DNA from: Bacteroidales bacterium
Lineage (GTDB): Bacteria > Bacteroidota > Bacteroidia > Bacteroidales > F082
NCBI GenBank assembly: GCA_017460915.1
Contig: JAFUAA010000042.1
Span: 1 to 64,000 of the forward strand
Direction: 5' to 3'
DNA length: 64,000 bases
The notes below the pieces were generated by a model, which had not been told where the DNA came from, did not search any database, and saw nothing but the letters and a program-made list of their open reading frames with translations. Numbering within the stretch: position 1 is the stretch's first letter; each line of letters opens with the position of its first letter. This document shows positions 7,388 through 16,334 of the stretch, piece by piece. The translations under genes and the position numbers were made by a program.

Positions 7388-10300
7388 TTACTTAAACGCA
7401 TTCTCGCTCAGTCCCTTGCCGCTCAAGGCCAAGTCCTTCATGTAGCCAGGCACCTCCTTGCCGAGGTACTTGTCAACATAAATCTTGGCGAGGTATTGGC
7501 CGAGCATGAAGCCGTGGCCACGCAAACCCGTGAGCAAACCGACTTCGGGGTCGACGATGTAGCGCGGCTCGGTGTAGCGACCGGCCCAGCAAGCGAGGAA
7601 ACTGACTTCACCCAGGTTGGGTATCCACTCGGCGAAGACCTCGGAGACAATCTCCAAGAACTCCTTGCTGTTGTATTTGATGTTCTGACGGGCCTCGTAA
7701 GCGTCGGTGTCGGGGCTGGCGCAACCGATGATCTGGCCGGTGTGCGCCCACTGCTGTCCGTAGACGGCGCTGAAGCCTTTGTAGTGACGACGGTCGATGA
7801 TCATGTCCAACGGGCCACCATTGGGTCCCATCATGGGCAAGCGGCGCGTGATGAAGGCTTGGTGCTTCACTGGATAGAGACCCGTGTCTAAGCCTAGCAT
7901 ATCGTTGAACTTTTCAGCACCCCAACCCATCGCGTTGACGAAGTGGTCGCAGGTGTATTCGATGAACTCTCCTTCGTGGTTGCGCACCAAGGTGACATAG
8001 TGCCCGTTGACCTTCTGCACATGCAGCAGCTCGCAGTCCTCGAAGTAGCGTCCACCGTTCTGCACACCAATCCAGCGGATGTAGTCGATGACGCGGCCAG
8101 GCGTGGCTTGCCAGCAGTCGCGGGTGATGAGGGCGTGGCTGTAGATGTCCTTGCTGTCGTCCCACAGCGGCGAAATCTCCTTCTTAAAGTCCTTGCGTTC
8201 AATCATATAGGCGTCGCTCCAAGCGCGTGAGGCATCGAGCGAGTTGTAGGAGGCTTCATCGTGTACCAAGTTGACGTAATGCGTCAAGTGGTAGTTGATG
8301 TTGTGTTCGGCCTGCATCTTCTTGAAAATCTCGTGGTTGTGTACGGCGATGTCAGCGATGTCGGGGTTGGAGAAGGCCGGACGACCGCCACCGATGCAGC
8401 GCCACGAAGCGCCACGGCTGTAGTTGATCATCACGGGTTTCTTGCCGGCTTCCGAGAAGTAACGGAACAAGGCACTGCCCGCGATACCGCCACCCGCGAT
8501 GAACACCTCGACCTGTTCTTTCTTCACGCCATTCATTTCGGGGAAGATGAAGGTCTCTTTGGTGTGTGGATTGTAGAGGTCGCCGAGGCTGACTTGGTTC
8601 GACAACGGAGCACGCGGCGTGGCGTCGCCCACCAACTCGATGCCGTAGGAACGCAAAATCTGACGGGCGCGCGGGATGCAACGCTTGCCACGGCAGGGAC
8701 CCATACCCATGCGGGTGATGTGCTTCAGCTCATCGACGGAGATGGTCTTGCGGTTGCCGATGACGCGCAACACGCGGTCGAGTTTGATGTCTTCGCAGTG
8801 GCAGACGTAGGTCTCGCCTTCGGCAACTTTATTAGGGGCGAGGGGTGTAGTGAGTTCTTTGTTGGCGTTGTAATGGTCTTTCAGGATAAAGCCCTTCACA
8901 TCTGTCAGTTCGAACACCATGCTTGCCTCTCCAGAAGGACGTGAGGAGCGGGCTTTCACCCGAGCCACGTTGGTCTTGTTCGACTTCTTGAGGATCTTAT
9001 CGATGAAGCCTTCGCCAATCATTTGGCCATCGTTATCAACGAGATAGACTTCTGCACCTTCCTTGACTTCGTATTCGATAGGAAGGAAGCAGGTGGATTT
9101 CTGCACGTCGTAGCCGAAGATGGCCAGACCTGGGCAGCTGGAGACGCACAGCATACAGCCGATGCACTTGTCGTAGTCAATGGTCGGTGTGCTGCTGGTG
9201 GAAGGCTTGCTGATGGCACCTTGCGGGCAACTGAACGAACAGGGGTTGCAGGCGAAGCCGTAGAGGCAGTCGGCTTGCACGAAGGCCTTGAGCTGCATGC
9301 GCTCGGGCGTGGGCAGGTTGGGCTTTTCGAGCAAGCGGACGGGATGCTGTTGCGAGTCGATATACTGGCGCGAAATGTCCAAATAATCGTCATAGTTGAA
9401 GCGCACGCCGATGGCTTGGGCCACCTCGTAGGCGACCTGCTTGCCACGCAGCACGGCGCTGGTGCCTTCGCCGATGCGAATGGCGTCGCCGGCACCGTAG
9501 GTATTGAGGCCGAACACTTCACGACCTTTCGCAAGCAATTGATTGTCAGGAATCAAGCCAGTGCAAATATTGATGATATCGATGTCGTCGATGACTTGTT
9601 CCGTTCTGGGAACGGGCTTGAAGTTCTCGCACTTGGCGATGACGGCGCCCGTGACGCCCGTGTAGTCGGCGTTAGGAATGGCGCGAACCAAGGTATAGCC
9701 CGTCATAATCGGGATGCCGAGACGGCGCACACGGTTGGCCTGTACGGGGAAACCGCCCTCGCGCGGCATGGCCTCGATGATGGCCTTGATGGTGGCACCA
9801 GCCTGCATACCTTGGTAAGAGGTCAGGTAGCCGATGTTGCCGGCACCCACGGTGAGCACTTTCTTACCTAATAAGGTGTGCTCTTGGTTCATCATCTTTT
9901 GAAACACGGCAGCGGTGTAAACGCCTGGCACGTCGTCGTTTTCGAAGGTCGGCATGAAAGGCACGGCACCCGTGGCGACCACAAGGTGCTGGGCGTCGAT
10001 GTAGCCTATTTCGCCGTTGACGATGTTCTTGATGGCCACGCGACCGCCTTCAAGCAAGTCCCAAACGGTGTTGTTCAGCAGGATGCCTTCGTGGTTGTCG
10101 CCAGCCAAAGTCTTGGCGATGTCGAAGCCACGCATACCGCCGAATTTCTTTTCCTTCTCGAAGAAGAAGAACTGGTGCGTCTGCATATTGAACTGACCGC
10201 CGATGTTGGCGTTGTTGTCCACCACTATGTTGCTGATGCCGAAGGCGTTGAGTTGCTCGCGGCAGGCAAGGCCCGCCGGACCCGCGCCGATGATGGCGAC

Positions 10301-10651
10301 TTGGGTCTTATAGACCTTCACCTCGCGCGGTTGCGGCTCCTTGGGTTCTGGAAGCACGTTGGCTTCGTTGTTGATGGCTTTCACTTCCTTCACGCTGTCG
10401 ACGGGGGTGATGCAGATGCGGCGGATCTTGCCGTCAACCAGCATCTCGCAGGCGCCACACTTGCCGATGCCGCAGTTGAGGCTTCGGTTGCGCCCGTCGA
10501 GGCTGTGGCTGTGGACAGGATAACCGGCTTGATGAAGGGCGGCAGCGATGGTCTTGCCTCGCTGACCACGCACGGTCTGGCCTTCATATTTGAACTCCAC
10601 GAGGTCTTCCTGTGGGATGTCCAAAATAGGGTGTTTCTCGATTTTGTACAT
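7388..10651 (-). CDS. Single-chain HcnABC/sarcosine-oxidase-like Fe-S/FAD oxidoreductase
   Basis: The 1087-residue protein joins modules that are often separate. Residues about 20-100 are an HcnA-like [2Fe-2S] domain (CGIGKCGAC...C). About 115-440 is an HcnB/SoxA-like FAD/NAD(P) domain (VAIIGAGPAGLACREQL). About 460-530 carries two ferredoxin-type clusters (CNPCSFSCP and CIGCMLCVSSCP). About 620-690 is a BFD-like [2Fe-2S] site (CHCEDIK...CRGKRC). From about 715 to the end is an HcnC/DAO-type FAD domain (FIAGGGIAGSALFRYF). Family relatives oxidise glycine, sarcosine, hydroxyproline or other amino acids and pass electrons to quinone or ferredoxin. The substrate here cannot be told. It has its own promoter and terminator and no pathway genes beside it, so it is a one-gene unit. 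Confidence 0.8.
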   Translation of the reverse strand: MYKIEKHPILDIPQEDLVEFKYEGQTVRGQRGKTIAAALHQAGYPVHSHSLDGRNRSLNCGIGKCGACEMLVDGKIRRICITPVDSVKEVKAINNEANVLPEPKEPQPREVKVYKTQVAIIGAGPAGLACREQLNAFGISNIVVDNNANIGGQFNMQTHQFFFFEKEKKFGGMRGFDIAKTLAGDNHEGILLNNTVWDLLEGGRVAIKNIVNGEIGYIDAQHLVVATGAVPFMPTFENDDVPGVYTAAVFQKMMNQEHTLLGKKVLTVGAGNIGYLTSYQGMQAGATIKAIIEAMPREGGFPVQANRVRRLGIPIMTGYTLVRAIPNADYTGVTGAVIAKCENFKPVPRTEQVIDDIDIINICTGLIPDNQLLAKGREVFGLNTYGAGDAIRIGEGTSAVLRGKQVAYEVAQAIGVRFNYDDYLDISRQYIDSQQHPVRLLEKPNLPTPERMQLKAFVQADCLYGFACNPCSFSCPQGAISKPSTSSTPTIDYDKCIGCMLCVSSCPGLAIFGYDVQKSTCFLPIEYEVKEGAEVYLVDNDGQMIGEGFIDKILKKSNKTNVARVKARSSRPSGEASMVFELTDVKGFILKDHYNANKELTTPLAPNKVAEGETYVCHCEDIKLDRVLRVIGNRKTISVDELKHITRMGMGPCRGKRCIPRARQILRSYGIELVGDATPRAPLSNQVSLGDLYNPHTKETFIFPEMNGVKKEQVEVFIAGGGIAGSALFRYFSEAGKKPVMINYSRGASWRCIGGGRPAFSNPDIADIAVHNHEIFKKMQAEHNINYHLTHYVNLVHDEASYNSLDASRAWSDAYMIERKDFKKEISPLWDDSKDIYSHALITRDCWQATPGRVIDYIRWIGVQNGGRYFEDCELLHVQKVNGHYVTLVRNHEGEFIEYTCDHFVNAMGWGAEKFNDMLGLDTGLYPVKHQAFITRRLPMMGPNGGPLDMIIDRRHYKGFSAVYGQQWAHTGQIIGCASPDTDAYEARQNIKYNSKEFLEIVSEVFAEWIPNLGEVSFLACWAGRYTEPRYIVDPEVGLLTGLRGHGFMLGQYLAKIYVDKYLGKEVPGYMKDLALSGKGLSENAFK

Positions 10652-10685
10652 ATAGAATGAATTTTTGAGTCGTTAAAAAGCGACC

Positions 10686-10694
10686 GCAAATTTA
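10686..10694 (-). promoter_or_regulatory. Promoter -7 box TAAATTTGC for the oxidoreductase
   Basis: On the minus strand TAAATTTGC lies 35 bases before the ATG at 10651. It matches TAnnTTTGC. Confidence 0.65.
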
Positions 10695-10749
10695 GGAAAA
10701 ACACGAAAAAACAAACAATAAAGCCTAAATTTTTGGAAAAAAAGCGGTT

Positions 10750-12033
10750 TTAAGCCCCCAACACAAACTGCATCGTGCTCCGACTACCTTGTTTCACCAG
10801 TATCCTTTTCCCTTTGATGAAATCGCTCTCCAATCCGTCTTGGTAATGCCTGATGGTAAACAACGTCAGCCCTTCGTTGTACTTGACGCTGAAATCGGCT
10901 TTTAGGAACGCCCTCAGTTGTTTCAACTTCTGCTCGTCGCTGTCGAAGCAGAACGAGAGCATCAGGGCAGAGGTCTGGATCATGTTGGCGTGGATGCCGA
11001 GGTCGGCACAAGCGGCGAAGATGGTCTTGAGGTTGCGTTCGTCCATAAACGAATAGTCGCGTGGTGAAATGGAGACCAACGTCTGGTTGTCTTTTACGAT
11101 ATAGGAAGGGATGCTCTCGTCGTTCTTCCTATGTCCGCCATCAATGACGGAGGGCTCGTGATTGGGGTGGAGGAACGACTGCACCTTCAGCGTGATGCCC
11201 TTGTTTTGCAGCGGCTTGATGGTCTTGGGGTGGATGATGGTGGCGCCGTAGAAGGCCAATTCGATGGCTTCGGAGTAAGGGATATGTGGCAGCTGGACCG
11301 TGTCGGCGAAGCGTTTCGGGTCGGCGTTGAGCAGGCCGTCCACGTCTTTCCAAATGGTGACTTCCTTGGCATCAAGGCAATTGGCGAAGATGGCAGCGGT
11401 GAAGTCGGAGCCTTCGCGGCCGAGGGTGACGCTGTGCTTGCCGTCGGGCGTGCCGCCGATGAAACCTTGCGTGAGGCACACGATGCCGCGGATGTGTTCG
11501 TCGTTCAGCTTACTGATTTTCAGGCGTGTCTCGTCCCAGTCGGGGTTGGCGGTGCGGAAGGTGGGCTCGATGTCAGAGATGACATATTTCCTTGCGTCGA
11601 TCCAGCGTGTAGGGATGTCGCATTTGTTGAGGTATTCCTGGATGATGCTGGTCGAAATCAGCTCGCCGTAGCTGACGGTTTGGTCGTATTGGTAGTCGTA
11701 GGGCTGGTCGGTCTTTTGCAGTTTCTCCCAAAGATCGATGAAGAGGGTGGCGATGCTCTCGCCGAAATCGGGGTCGGCGTTCTCGCCGAAAAGCCCTTGG
11801 ATGATGCCGTCGTGGTAGGCAATGACCTCTTGCAAAGCCTCCATGCCGAGGTTGCCGTCGTTGGTTCGGAAGTCGGCCAAAACCTTCTCCAACATATTGG
11901 TTGTCTTGCCCATGGCGGAAACCACCAGCAGAATGTCGTCGTCTTTGTGTTGCCCCACAATCTCAGCTAGATTGCGTACGGTCTCGGCATCTTTCACCGA
12001 CGCGCCACCGAATTTATAGATTTTTTGGATCAT
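10750..12033 (-). CDS. lysC: Aspartate kinase
   Basis: The N-terminal KFGGASVKD is the aspartokinase signature. The amino-acid kinase fold runs to about residue 290, with VTLGREGSDFTAA in the aspartate/ATP site. A C-terminal regulatory pair of ACT domains follows (LVSISPRDYSFMDERNL...). It phosphorylates L-aspartate, the first step to lysine, threonine, methionine and diaminopimelate. The start is taken at MIQKIYKFGGASV (12033) because the promoter box at 12054-12062 lies just upstream. An in-frame ATG at 12114 would place the promoter inside the gene. It is monofunctional: no homoserine dehydrogenase is fused to it. Confidence 0.9.
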   Translation of the reverse strand: MIQKIYKFGGASVKDAETVRNLAEIVGQHKDDDILLVVSAMGKTTNMLEKVLADFRTNDGNLGMEALQEVIAYHDGIIQGLFGENADPDFGESIATLFIDLWEKLQKTDQPYDYQYDQTVSYGELISTSIIQEYLNKCDIPTRWIDARKYVISDIEPTFRTANPDWDETRLKISKLNDEHIRGIVCLTQGFIGGTPDGKHSVTLGREGSDFTAAIFANCLDAKEVTIWKDVDGLLNADPKRFADTVQLPHIPYSEAIELAFYGATIIHPKTIKPLQNKGITLKVQSFLHPNHEPSVIDGGHRKNDESIPSYIVKDNQTLVSISPRDYSFMDERNLKTIFAACADLGIHANMIQTSALMLSFCFDSDEQKLKQLRAFLKADFSVKYNEGLTLFTIRHYQDGLESDFIKGKRILVKQGSRSTMQFVLGA

Positions 12034-12053
12034 TGTTGTCTGTCGTTTATGCC

Positions 12054-12062
12054 GCAAAATTA
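12054..12062 (-). promoter_or_regulatory. Promoter -7 box TAATTTTGC for aspartokinase
   Basis: TAATTTTGC on the minus strand, 20 bases before the chosen ATG. It supports the shorter start. Confidence 0.65.
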
Positions 12063-12127
12063 GAAAATAAAGGTCGAAATCCCGCAATAAATTTATTAAA
12101 TAGGAGTTATTCAACCTAAATAACCAC

Positions 12128-12136
12128 TATTTTTGC
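12128..12136 (+). promoter_or_regulatory. Promoter -7 box TATTTTTGC for the bat operon
   Basis: This is a perfect TAnnTTTGC box. The first gene starts at 12323, so the transcript would have an untranslated leader of about 180 bases containing two AGCCCCGAAGGGGCGAC repeats. Confidence 0.65.
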
Positions 12137-12158
12137 ACGCTTTTTGACGGGCCGTCAA

Positions 12159-12290
12159 AGCCCCGAAGGGGCGACAATATTTCATCGGGCGATTTCAATC
12201 CCCGAAAAAGGAGTGCCGAAAAGCCCCGAAGGGGCGACAGCTAATAAGCAGGCGACGTAAGTCCCTGCTAAGCGACGTAAGTCCTTGACC
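12159..12290. repeat. Two AGCCCCGAAGGGGCGAC repeats plus related segments
   Basis: Copies lie at 12159-12175 and 12222-12238. Each has a CCCCGAAGGGG hairpin core. Between and after them are segments of the type CGGGCGATTTCAATCCCCG and GCGACGTAAGTCC. Related copies lie at 13317, 19032, 29452 and 37390. This is the intergenic repeat type commonly seen in Bacteroidales genomes. Confidence 0.75.
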
Positions 12291-12322
12291 AATAATGACA
12301 AAACAACAAAAACAAACATAAA

Positions 12323-13315
12323 ATGATCGAAACTGACATTCGTGAACTGAACGAAAAAATCCAACGTGAGAGTCAATTCCTCGACCTCATCAACCTCGAA
12401 ATGAACAAGGTCATCGTCGGACAGAAACAGATGACCGAACGTCTGCTCATTGGCCTCCTGGCCAATGGGCATATCCTGCTCGAAGGCGTGCCGGGTCTGG
12501 CCAAGACCTTGGCCATCAAGTCGATGGCGAGCGCCATCGATGCCGACTTCGCCCGCATCCAATTCACTCCCGACCTGCTGCCCGCCGACCTCATCGGCAC
12601 GCTGATCTACAGCCAGAAGAACGAGGAGTTCGTGGTGCGTCGTGGCCCCATCTTTGCCAACTTTGTGCTGGCCGACGAAATCAACCGTTCGCCCGCCAAG
12701 GTGCAGAGCGCCTTGCTCGAAGCCATGCAAGAGCATCAGGTGACCATCGGCGACGAGACCTTCCAACTGCCGGATCCATTCCTCGTGATGGCCACGCAGA
12801 ACCCTATCGAGCAGGAAGGCACCTATCCGCTGCCCGAAGCTCAGGTAGACCGTTTCATGCTAAAGGTGGTCATTAACTACCCCAAGAAAGAGGAAGAGAA
12901 ACTGATTCTGCGTCAGCAGATTGCCACCACTGGCGCTAAGATCAACGCCGTGGTGAAACCCGAGGACATCATCCGCGCCCGCGAGGTGTGCCGTGAGATT
13001 TACCTCGACGAGAAGATCGAGAACTACATCACCGACATCGTCTTCGCGTCGCGCTATCCGTCGGATTACAAACTGAAAAAGTTCGCCAATATGATTAGTT
13101 ACGGCGGCTCGCCGCGTGCTACCATCAACTTGGCACTCGCGGCCAAGGCCTACGCTTTCATCAAGCACCGTGGCTATGTCATCCCCGAGGACATCCGCGC
13201 CGTGGCTCCCGACGTGATGCGCCATCGTATCGGCCTGACCTACGAGGCTGAGGCTGAAAACATCACCACCGAAGAAATCATCAACGAGATATTGAACACT
13301 GTTGAAGTGCCGTAA
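12323..13315 (+). CDS. MoxR-family AAA+ ATPase (first gene of the bat locus)
   Basis: The 330-residue protein is of usual length for MoxR proteins. It has the Walker A GVPGLAKT near residue 57, Walker B VLADEINRSPAKVQ near 116, and sensor region ATQNPIEQEGTYPLPEAQ. The C-terminal lid follows. MoxR ATPases are thought to act as chaperone-like partners of VWA proteins, here those encoded directly downstream. The following DUF58 gene starts 90 bp later, after a GTCCCGTAGGGACGAC repeat. Confidence 0.9.
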   Translation: MIETDIRELNEKIQRESQFLDLINLEMNKVIVGQKQMTERLLIGLLANGHILLEGVPGLAKTLAIKSMASAIDADFARIQFTPDLLPADLIGTLIYSQKNEEFVVRRGPIFANFVLADEINRSPAKVQSALLEAMQEHQVTIGDETFQLPDPFLVMATQNPIEQEGTYPLPEAQVDRFMLKVVINYPKKEEEKLILRQQIATTGAKINAVVKPEDIIRAREVCREIYLDEKIENYITDIVFASRYPSDYKLKKFANMISYGGSPRATINLALAAKAYAFIKHRGYVIPEDIRAVAPDVMRHRIGLTYEAEAENITTEEIINEILNTVEVP

Positions 13316-13316
13316 A

Positions 13317-13332
13317 GTCCCGTAGGGACGAC
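13317..13332. repeat. GTCCCGTAGGGACGAC intergenic repeat
   Basis: A short palindrome with its tail, related to the AGCCCCGAAGGGGCGAC family, between the moxR-type and DUF58 genes. Confidence 0.55.
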
Positions 13333-13405
13333 GGATAATAGGCTGGCGATGGAATGAAATGGAAACCCTGCCTATCGAAAAAATGATACAACAGATGGTT
13401 TAAAA

Positions 13406-14284
13406 ATGGAATCAACAGAAATATTCAAGAAAGTCCGCAAAATCGAAATCAAGACGCGGGGCCTCTCGAACCACATCTTCTCGGGACAGTACCACAGCGC
13501 CTTCAAGGGGCGTGGTATGACCTTCAGCGAAGTGCGTGAGTACGAGTACGGCGACGACATTCGAAATATCGATTGGAATGTCACAGCCCGTTTCAACCGA
13601 CCTTTCGTCAAAATTTTCGAGGAGGAACGCGAGATGACGGTGATGCTGCTCATCGACGTGTCGGGCTCCAATGACTTCGGTTCGGTGGAGCAGTCGAAGC
13701 GCGACCTAACCGCTGAGCTGGCTGCCGTTTTGGCATTCTCTGCCATCCAGAACAACGACAAGGTGGGCGTGATTTTCTTCAGTAGCAAAATCGAGAAATT
13801 CATCCCGCCCAAGAAAGGCAGTACGCATATCCTCCGTATCGTCCGCGAGATCGTCGACTTCAAGCCGACGGAACGCGGCACCGACATCGGAGAGGGTCTG
13901 CGTTTCCTGACCTCGGCCATCAAGCGCCGTACTACCGCCTTCATGATTTCCGACTTCATGACGGACAAAGATTTCGAGAAGGAGATGCAGATTTGCGCCA
14001 ACAAGCACGACCTTGTCGCCCTCCGTATCACCGACCACCGCGAGATGGACATCCCCAAGGTGGGCTTGGTGAAATTCCGCGACTCGGAAACGGGTAAGGA
14101 ACGTTGGGTGGACACCTCAAGCCGCGCTTGGCATGAGGCCTATCGCCAAATGATCCAGTACAAATCGGCTGAGTTGAACCGTGAATTCACCAAACATGGC
14201 ATCGACAACGCACTGATTTACACGGGCGAGGATTATGTGAAACCTTTGATGCAACTCTTCAAGAAAAGGGAGGCAAGAAGATGA
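13406..14284 (+). CDS. DUF58 / VWA-fold protein of the bat locus
   Basis: The 292-residue protein holds the DUF58 core (REYEYGDDIRNIDWNVTAR near residues 48-66), then a VWA-like segment with the metal-site motif LIDVSGSND near 80. There is no signal peptide or membrane segment, so it is cytoplasmic. In Bacteroidota this gene regularly follows moxR and precedes the membrane VWA proteins BatA and BatB. The stop overlaps the next start by 4 bases (14281-14284), so translation is likely coupled. Confidence 0.9.
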   Translation: MESTEIFKKVRKIEIKTRGLSNHIFSGQYHSAFKGRGMTFSEVREYEYGDDIRNIDWNVTARFNRPFVKIFEEEREMTVMLLIDVSGSNDFGSVEQSKRDLTAELAAVLAFSAIQNNDKVGVIFFSSKIEKFIPPKKGSTHILRIVREIVDFKPTERGTDIGEGLRFLTSAIKRRTTAFMISDFMTDKDFEKEMQICANKHDLVALRITDHREMDIPKVGLVKFRDSETGKERWVDTSSRAWHEAYRQMIQYKSAELNREFTKHGIDNALIYTGEDYVKPLMQLFKKREARR

Positions 14285-15339
14285 AAAGATTGTTTTTATT
14301 AGGTGTGATGTTTGTGGCGATGGTCGTAGAGACGCAAAATCTTGCGTCTCAAAATCCAACCAATCCGTCGCAAGAGGTTGAAGTTGAAGGCAAGGTCGAA
14401 AGTACGGACGTGCAAGTCGGCAAGCCTTTTACCCTCGATTTGAGCCTGAAAGTGCCCTACGGCTGGTTCGTGGAATGGAACGATTTCGCGCAAGACACGC
14501 TGTCGGAGCAAATCGATATCCTCAGACGTGGCAACGTGGAACGCACCGCCGACGCCGACAGCAACGTCATCGTGAAACAGCAACTGACTTTGATGACCTT
14601 CGACACGGGACAAATCCAGGTGCCCGCCGTCGGCCTGACTTATGCCAAGTCGTTTGACGACCCGATGCGCCTGCAAGCCTTCACAGAACCCATTGATTTG
14701 TATGCGACTACGATGGTCGTCGACACATTGCAGCCGTATAAACCCATCGTGGAGCCATTGGCCGCTCCTGTAACGATGAAAGAGGTGTTCCCGTGGTTGT
14801 TGGCCGTGTTGTTGCTGGCTTTGGTCGCCTTCGCCATTTGGTATTTCGTGAAGCACCGCAAGCCCAAGCGGGATGCCGATGGCAACATCATCCGTGGTCC
14901 CGTCATCCCGCCTTACGATAAGGCAGTTGGTGACCTCGAGAACCTGAAACAACAGAAGTTGTGGCAGAGCGGCAAGGTGAAGGAGTATTTCTCCTCGCTG
15001 ACCGACATTGCGCGCGAGTACATTGAAGGCCAGTTCGGCGTGAATGCCGTCGAGATGACCACCGATGACATTTTGGAGGAAATCAAGCCGTTGCGTTTCT
15101 CGCCTGAGGTTTACAATAAGTTGGAGGACACGATGGAAGTGGCTGATTTGGTGAAGTTTGCCAAATACTCCGCATCCAATCTGGAGAGCGACACCGCGAT
15201 GAGCGATATGACGGAATTCGTCAATGAGAGTTACGCGCACTTCCAAAAACAGAAGGCTGAAGAGGAGGCCAGACAAGCGCAGATGAAGAACTCCAAGACC
15301 GCTGAAAACGAAGGAAAGGAGGAGGTGAAAGATGCTTGA
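14281..15339 (+). CDS. Membrane protein of the bat locus (DUF4381-like)
   Basis: The 352-residue protein has an N-terminal hydrophobic export signal, an extracytoplasmic beta-rich part (about 30-160), one membrane segment (FPWLLAVLLLALVAFAIWYF, about residues 165-185) and a charged cytoplasmic tail ending in KEEVKDA. This layout fits the BatD-like/DUF4381 protein found at this place in other bat operons. A GTAGAGACG palindrome (14326-14350) encodes VETQNLAS right at the signal-peptide end, which shows a repeat tolerated inside the gene. The last 8 bases overlap batA. Confidence 0.75.
   Translation: MKRLFLLGVMFVAMVVETQNLASQNPTNPSQEVEVEGKVESTDVQVGKPFTLDLSLKVPYGWFVEWNDFAQDTLSEQIDILRRGNVERTADADSNVIVKQQLTLMTFDTGQIQVPAVGLTYAKSFDDPMRLQAFTEPIDLYATTMVVDTLQPYKPIVEPLAAPVTMKEVFPWLLAVLLLALVAFAIWYFVKHRKPKRDADGNIIRGPVIPPYDKAVGDLENLKQQKLWQSGKVKEYFSSLTDIAREYIEGQFGVNAVEMTTDDILEEIKPLRFSPEVYNKLEDTMEVADLVKFAKYSASNLESDTAMSDMTEFVNESYAHFQKQKAEEEARQAQMKNSKTAENEGKEEVKDA
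14326..14350. repeat. GTAGAGACG palindrome inside a signal-peptide region
   Basis: GTAGAGACGCAAAA followed by TCTTGCGTCTC. It encodes VETQNLAS, nearly the same peptide as the copy at 5945. Confidence 0.75.
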
Positions 15340-16330
15340 AAACATTGAATTTGCGAATCCCAAGTTGCTGTGGCTCTTGTTGTTGGTTCCTGCACTCGTC
15401 CTTTGGTATGTGCTCCGCCACAAAAAACAGGAAGCCTCGTTAAGTTTTTCCGACTTGAACGGCTTCACGAAGTTGCCCAAGACTTGGAAATCTTATCTGC
15501 GTCACTTGCTCTTTGTTTTGAAGATGGCGGCCTTGGCCTTGCTTATCGTGGCCTTGGCGCGTCCGCAGAGCTCATCAACCAATTCCACTTCTAACATCGA
15601 AGGCATCGACATCGTCATGGCGATGGACGTCTCAGGTTCCATGCTGGCCCGCGACCTCAAGCCCGACCGCCTCACGGCCGCCAAGCGCGTGGCCTCCGAC
15701 TTTGTGAAAGATCGTCCGGGCGACCGCATGGGTTTGGTCATCTTCTCGGGTGAGACTTTCACCCAAGTGCCGCTTACCACCGACCACGGCGTGATGCTCA
15801 ACATGCTGGCCGAGATGAAAAACGGCCTCATCGATGACGGAACCGCCATCGGTGATGGCTTGGCTACGGCCATCAGCCGACTCAAGGACAGCGAAGCCAT
15901 CTCGAAAGTGGTCATTTTGCTGACGGATGGTATGAACAACGCCGGCTCCATCGACCCTTACACCGCTGCCGAAATGGCCAAGTTGTATGGCGTTCGCGTC
16001 TATACCATCGGCGTGGGCTCTTACGGCACGGCGCCTTATCCCGTGCAGACACCGTTCGGCACCCAAATCCAGCAGATGAAAGTCGACATCGACGAGAAGC
16101 TGCTGACCACCATCGCCAATCAGACGGGCGGCAAGTATTTCCGCGCCACTTCCAACCAGAAGCTGGACGAAGTCTATCAGGAAATCGACAAGCTGGAGCG
16201 CTCCAAGATCGAGGTGACGGAGTTCCGCCGCCTCCACGAGGAATTTTATCCCCTCGTGGCCTTGGCCTTGGCCTTGCTGCTGCTCGAATTCCTCTTGCGT
16301 AAAACCATCTTCAAGACTTTAACGGACTAA
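15332..16330 (+). CDS. batA: BatA, membrane VWA protein
   Basis: The 332-residue protein has two N-terminal membrane segments (about 8-26 and 56-76), a VWA domain with the MIDAS motif AMDVSGSM near residue 94 and the later TDG motif (LLTDGMNNAG), and a C-terminal membrane helix (YPLVALALALLLLEFLL). In Bacteroides fragilis the Bat proteins were linked to oxygen tolerance. In other bacteria they affect envelope stress. It overlaps the previous gene by 8 bases and is 4 bp from batB. Confidence 0.9.
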   Translation: MLENIEFANPKLLWLLLLVPALVLWYVLRHKKQEASLSFSDLNGFTKLPKTWKSYLRHLLFVLKMAALALLIVALARPQSSSTNSTSNIEGIDIVMAMDVSGSMLARDLKPDRLTAAKRVASDFVKDRPGDRMGLVIFSGETFTQVPLTTDHGVMLNMLAEMKNGLIDDGTAIGDGLATAISRLKDSEAISKVVILLTDGMNNAGSIDPYTAAEMAKLYGVRVYTIGVGSYGTAPYPVQTPFGTQIQQMKVDIDEKLLTTIANQTGGKYFRATSNQKLDEVYQEIDKLERSKIEVTEFRRLHEEFYPLVALALALLLLEFLLRKTIFKTLTD

Positions 16331-16334
16331 GACT

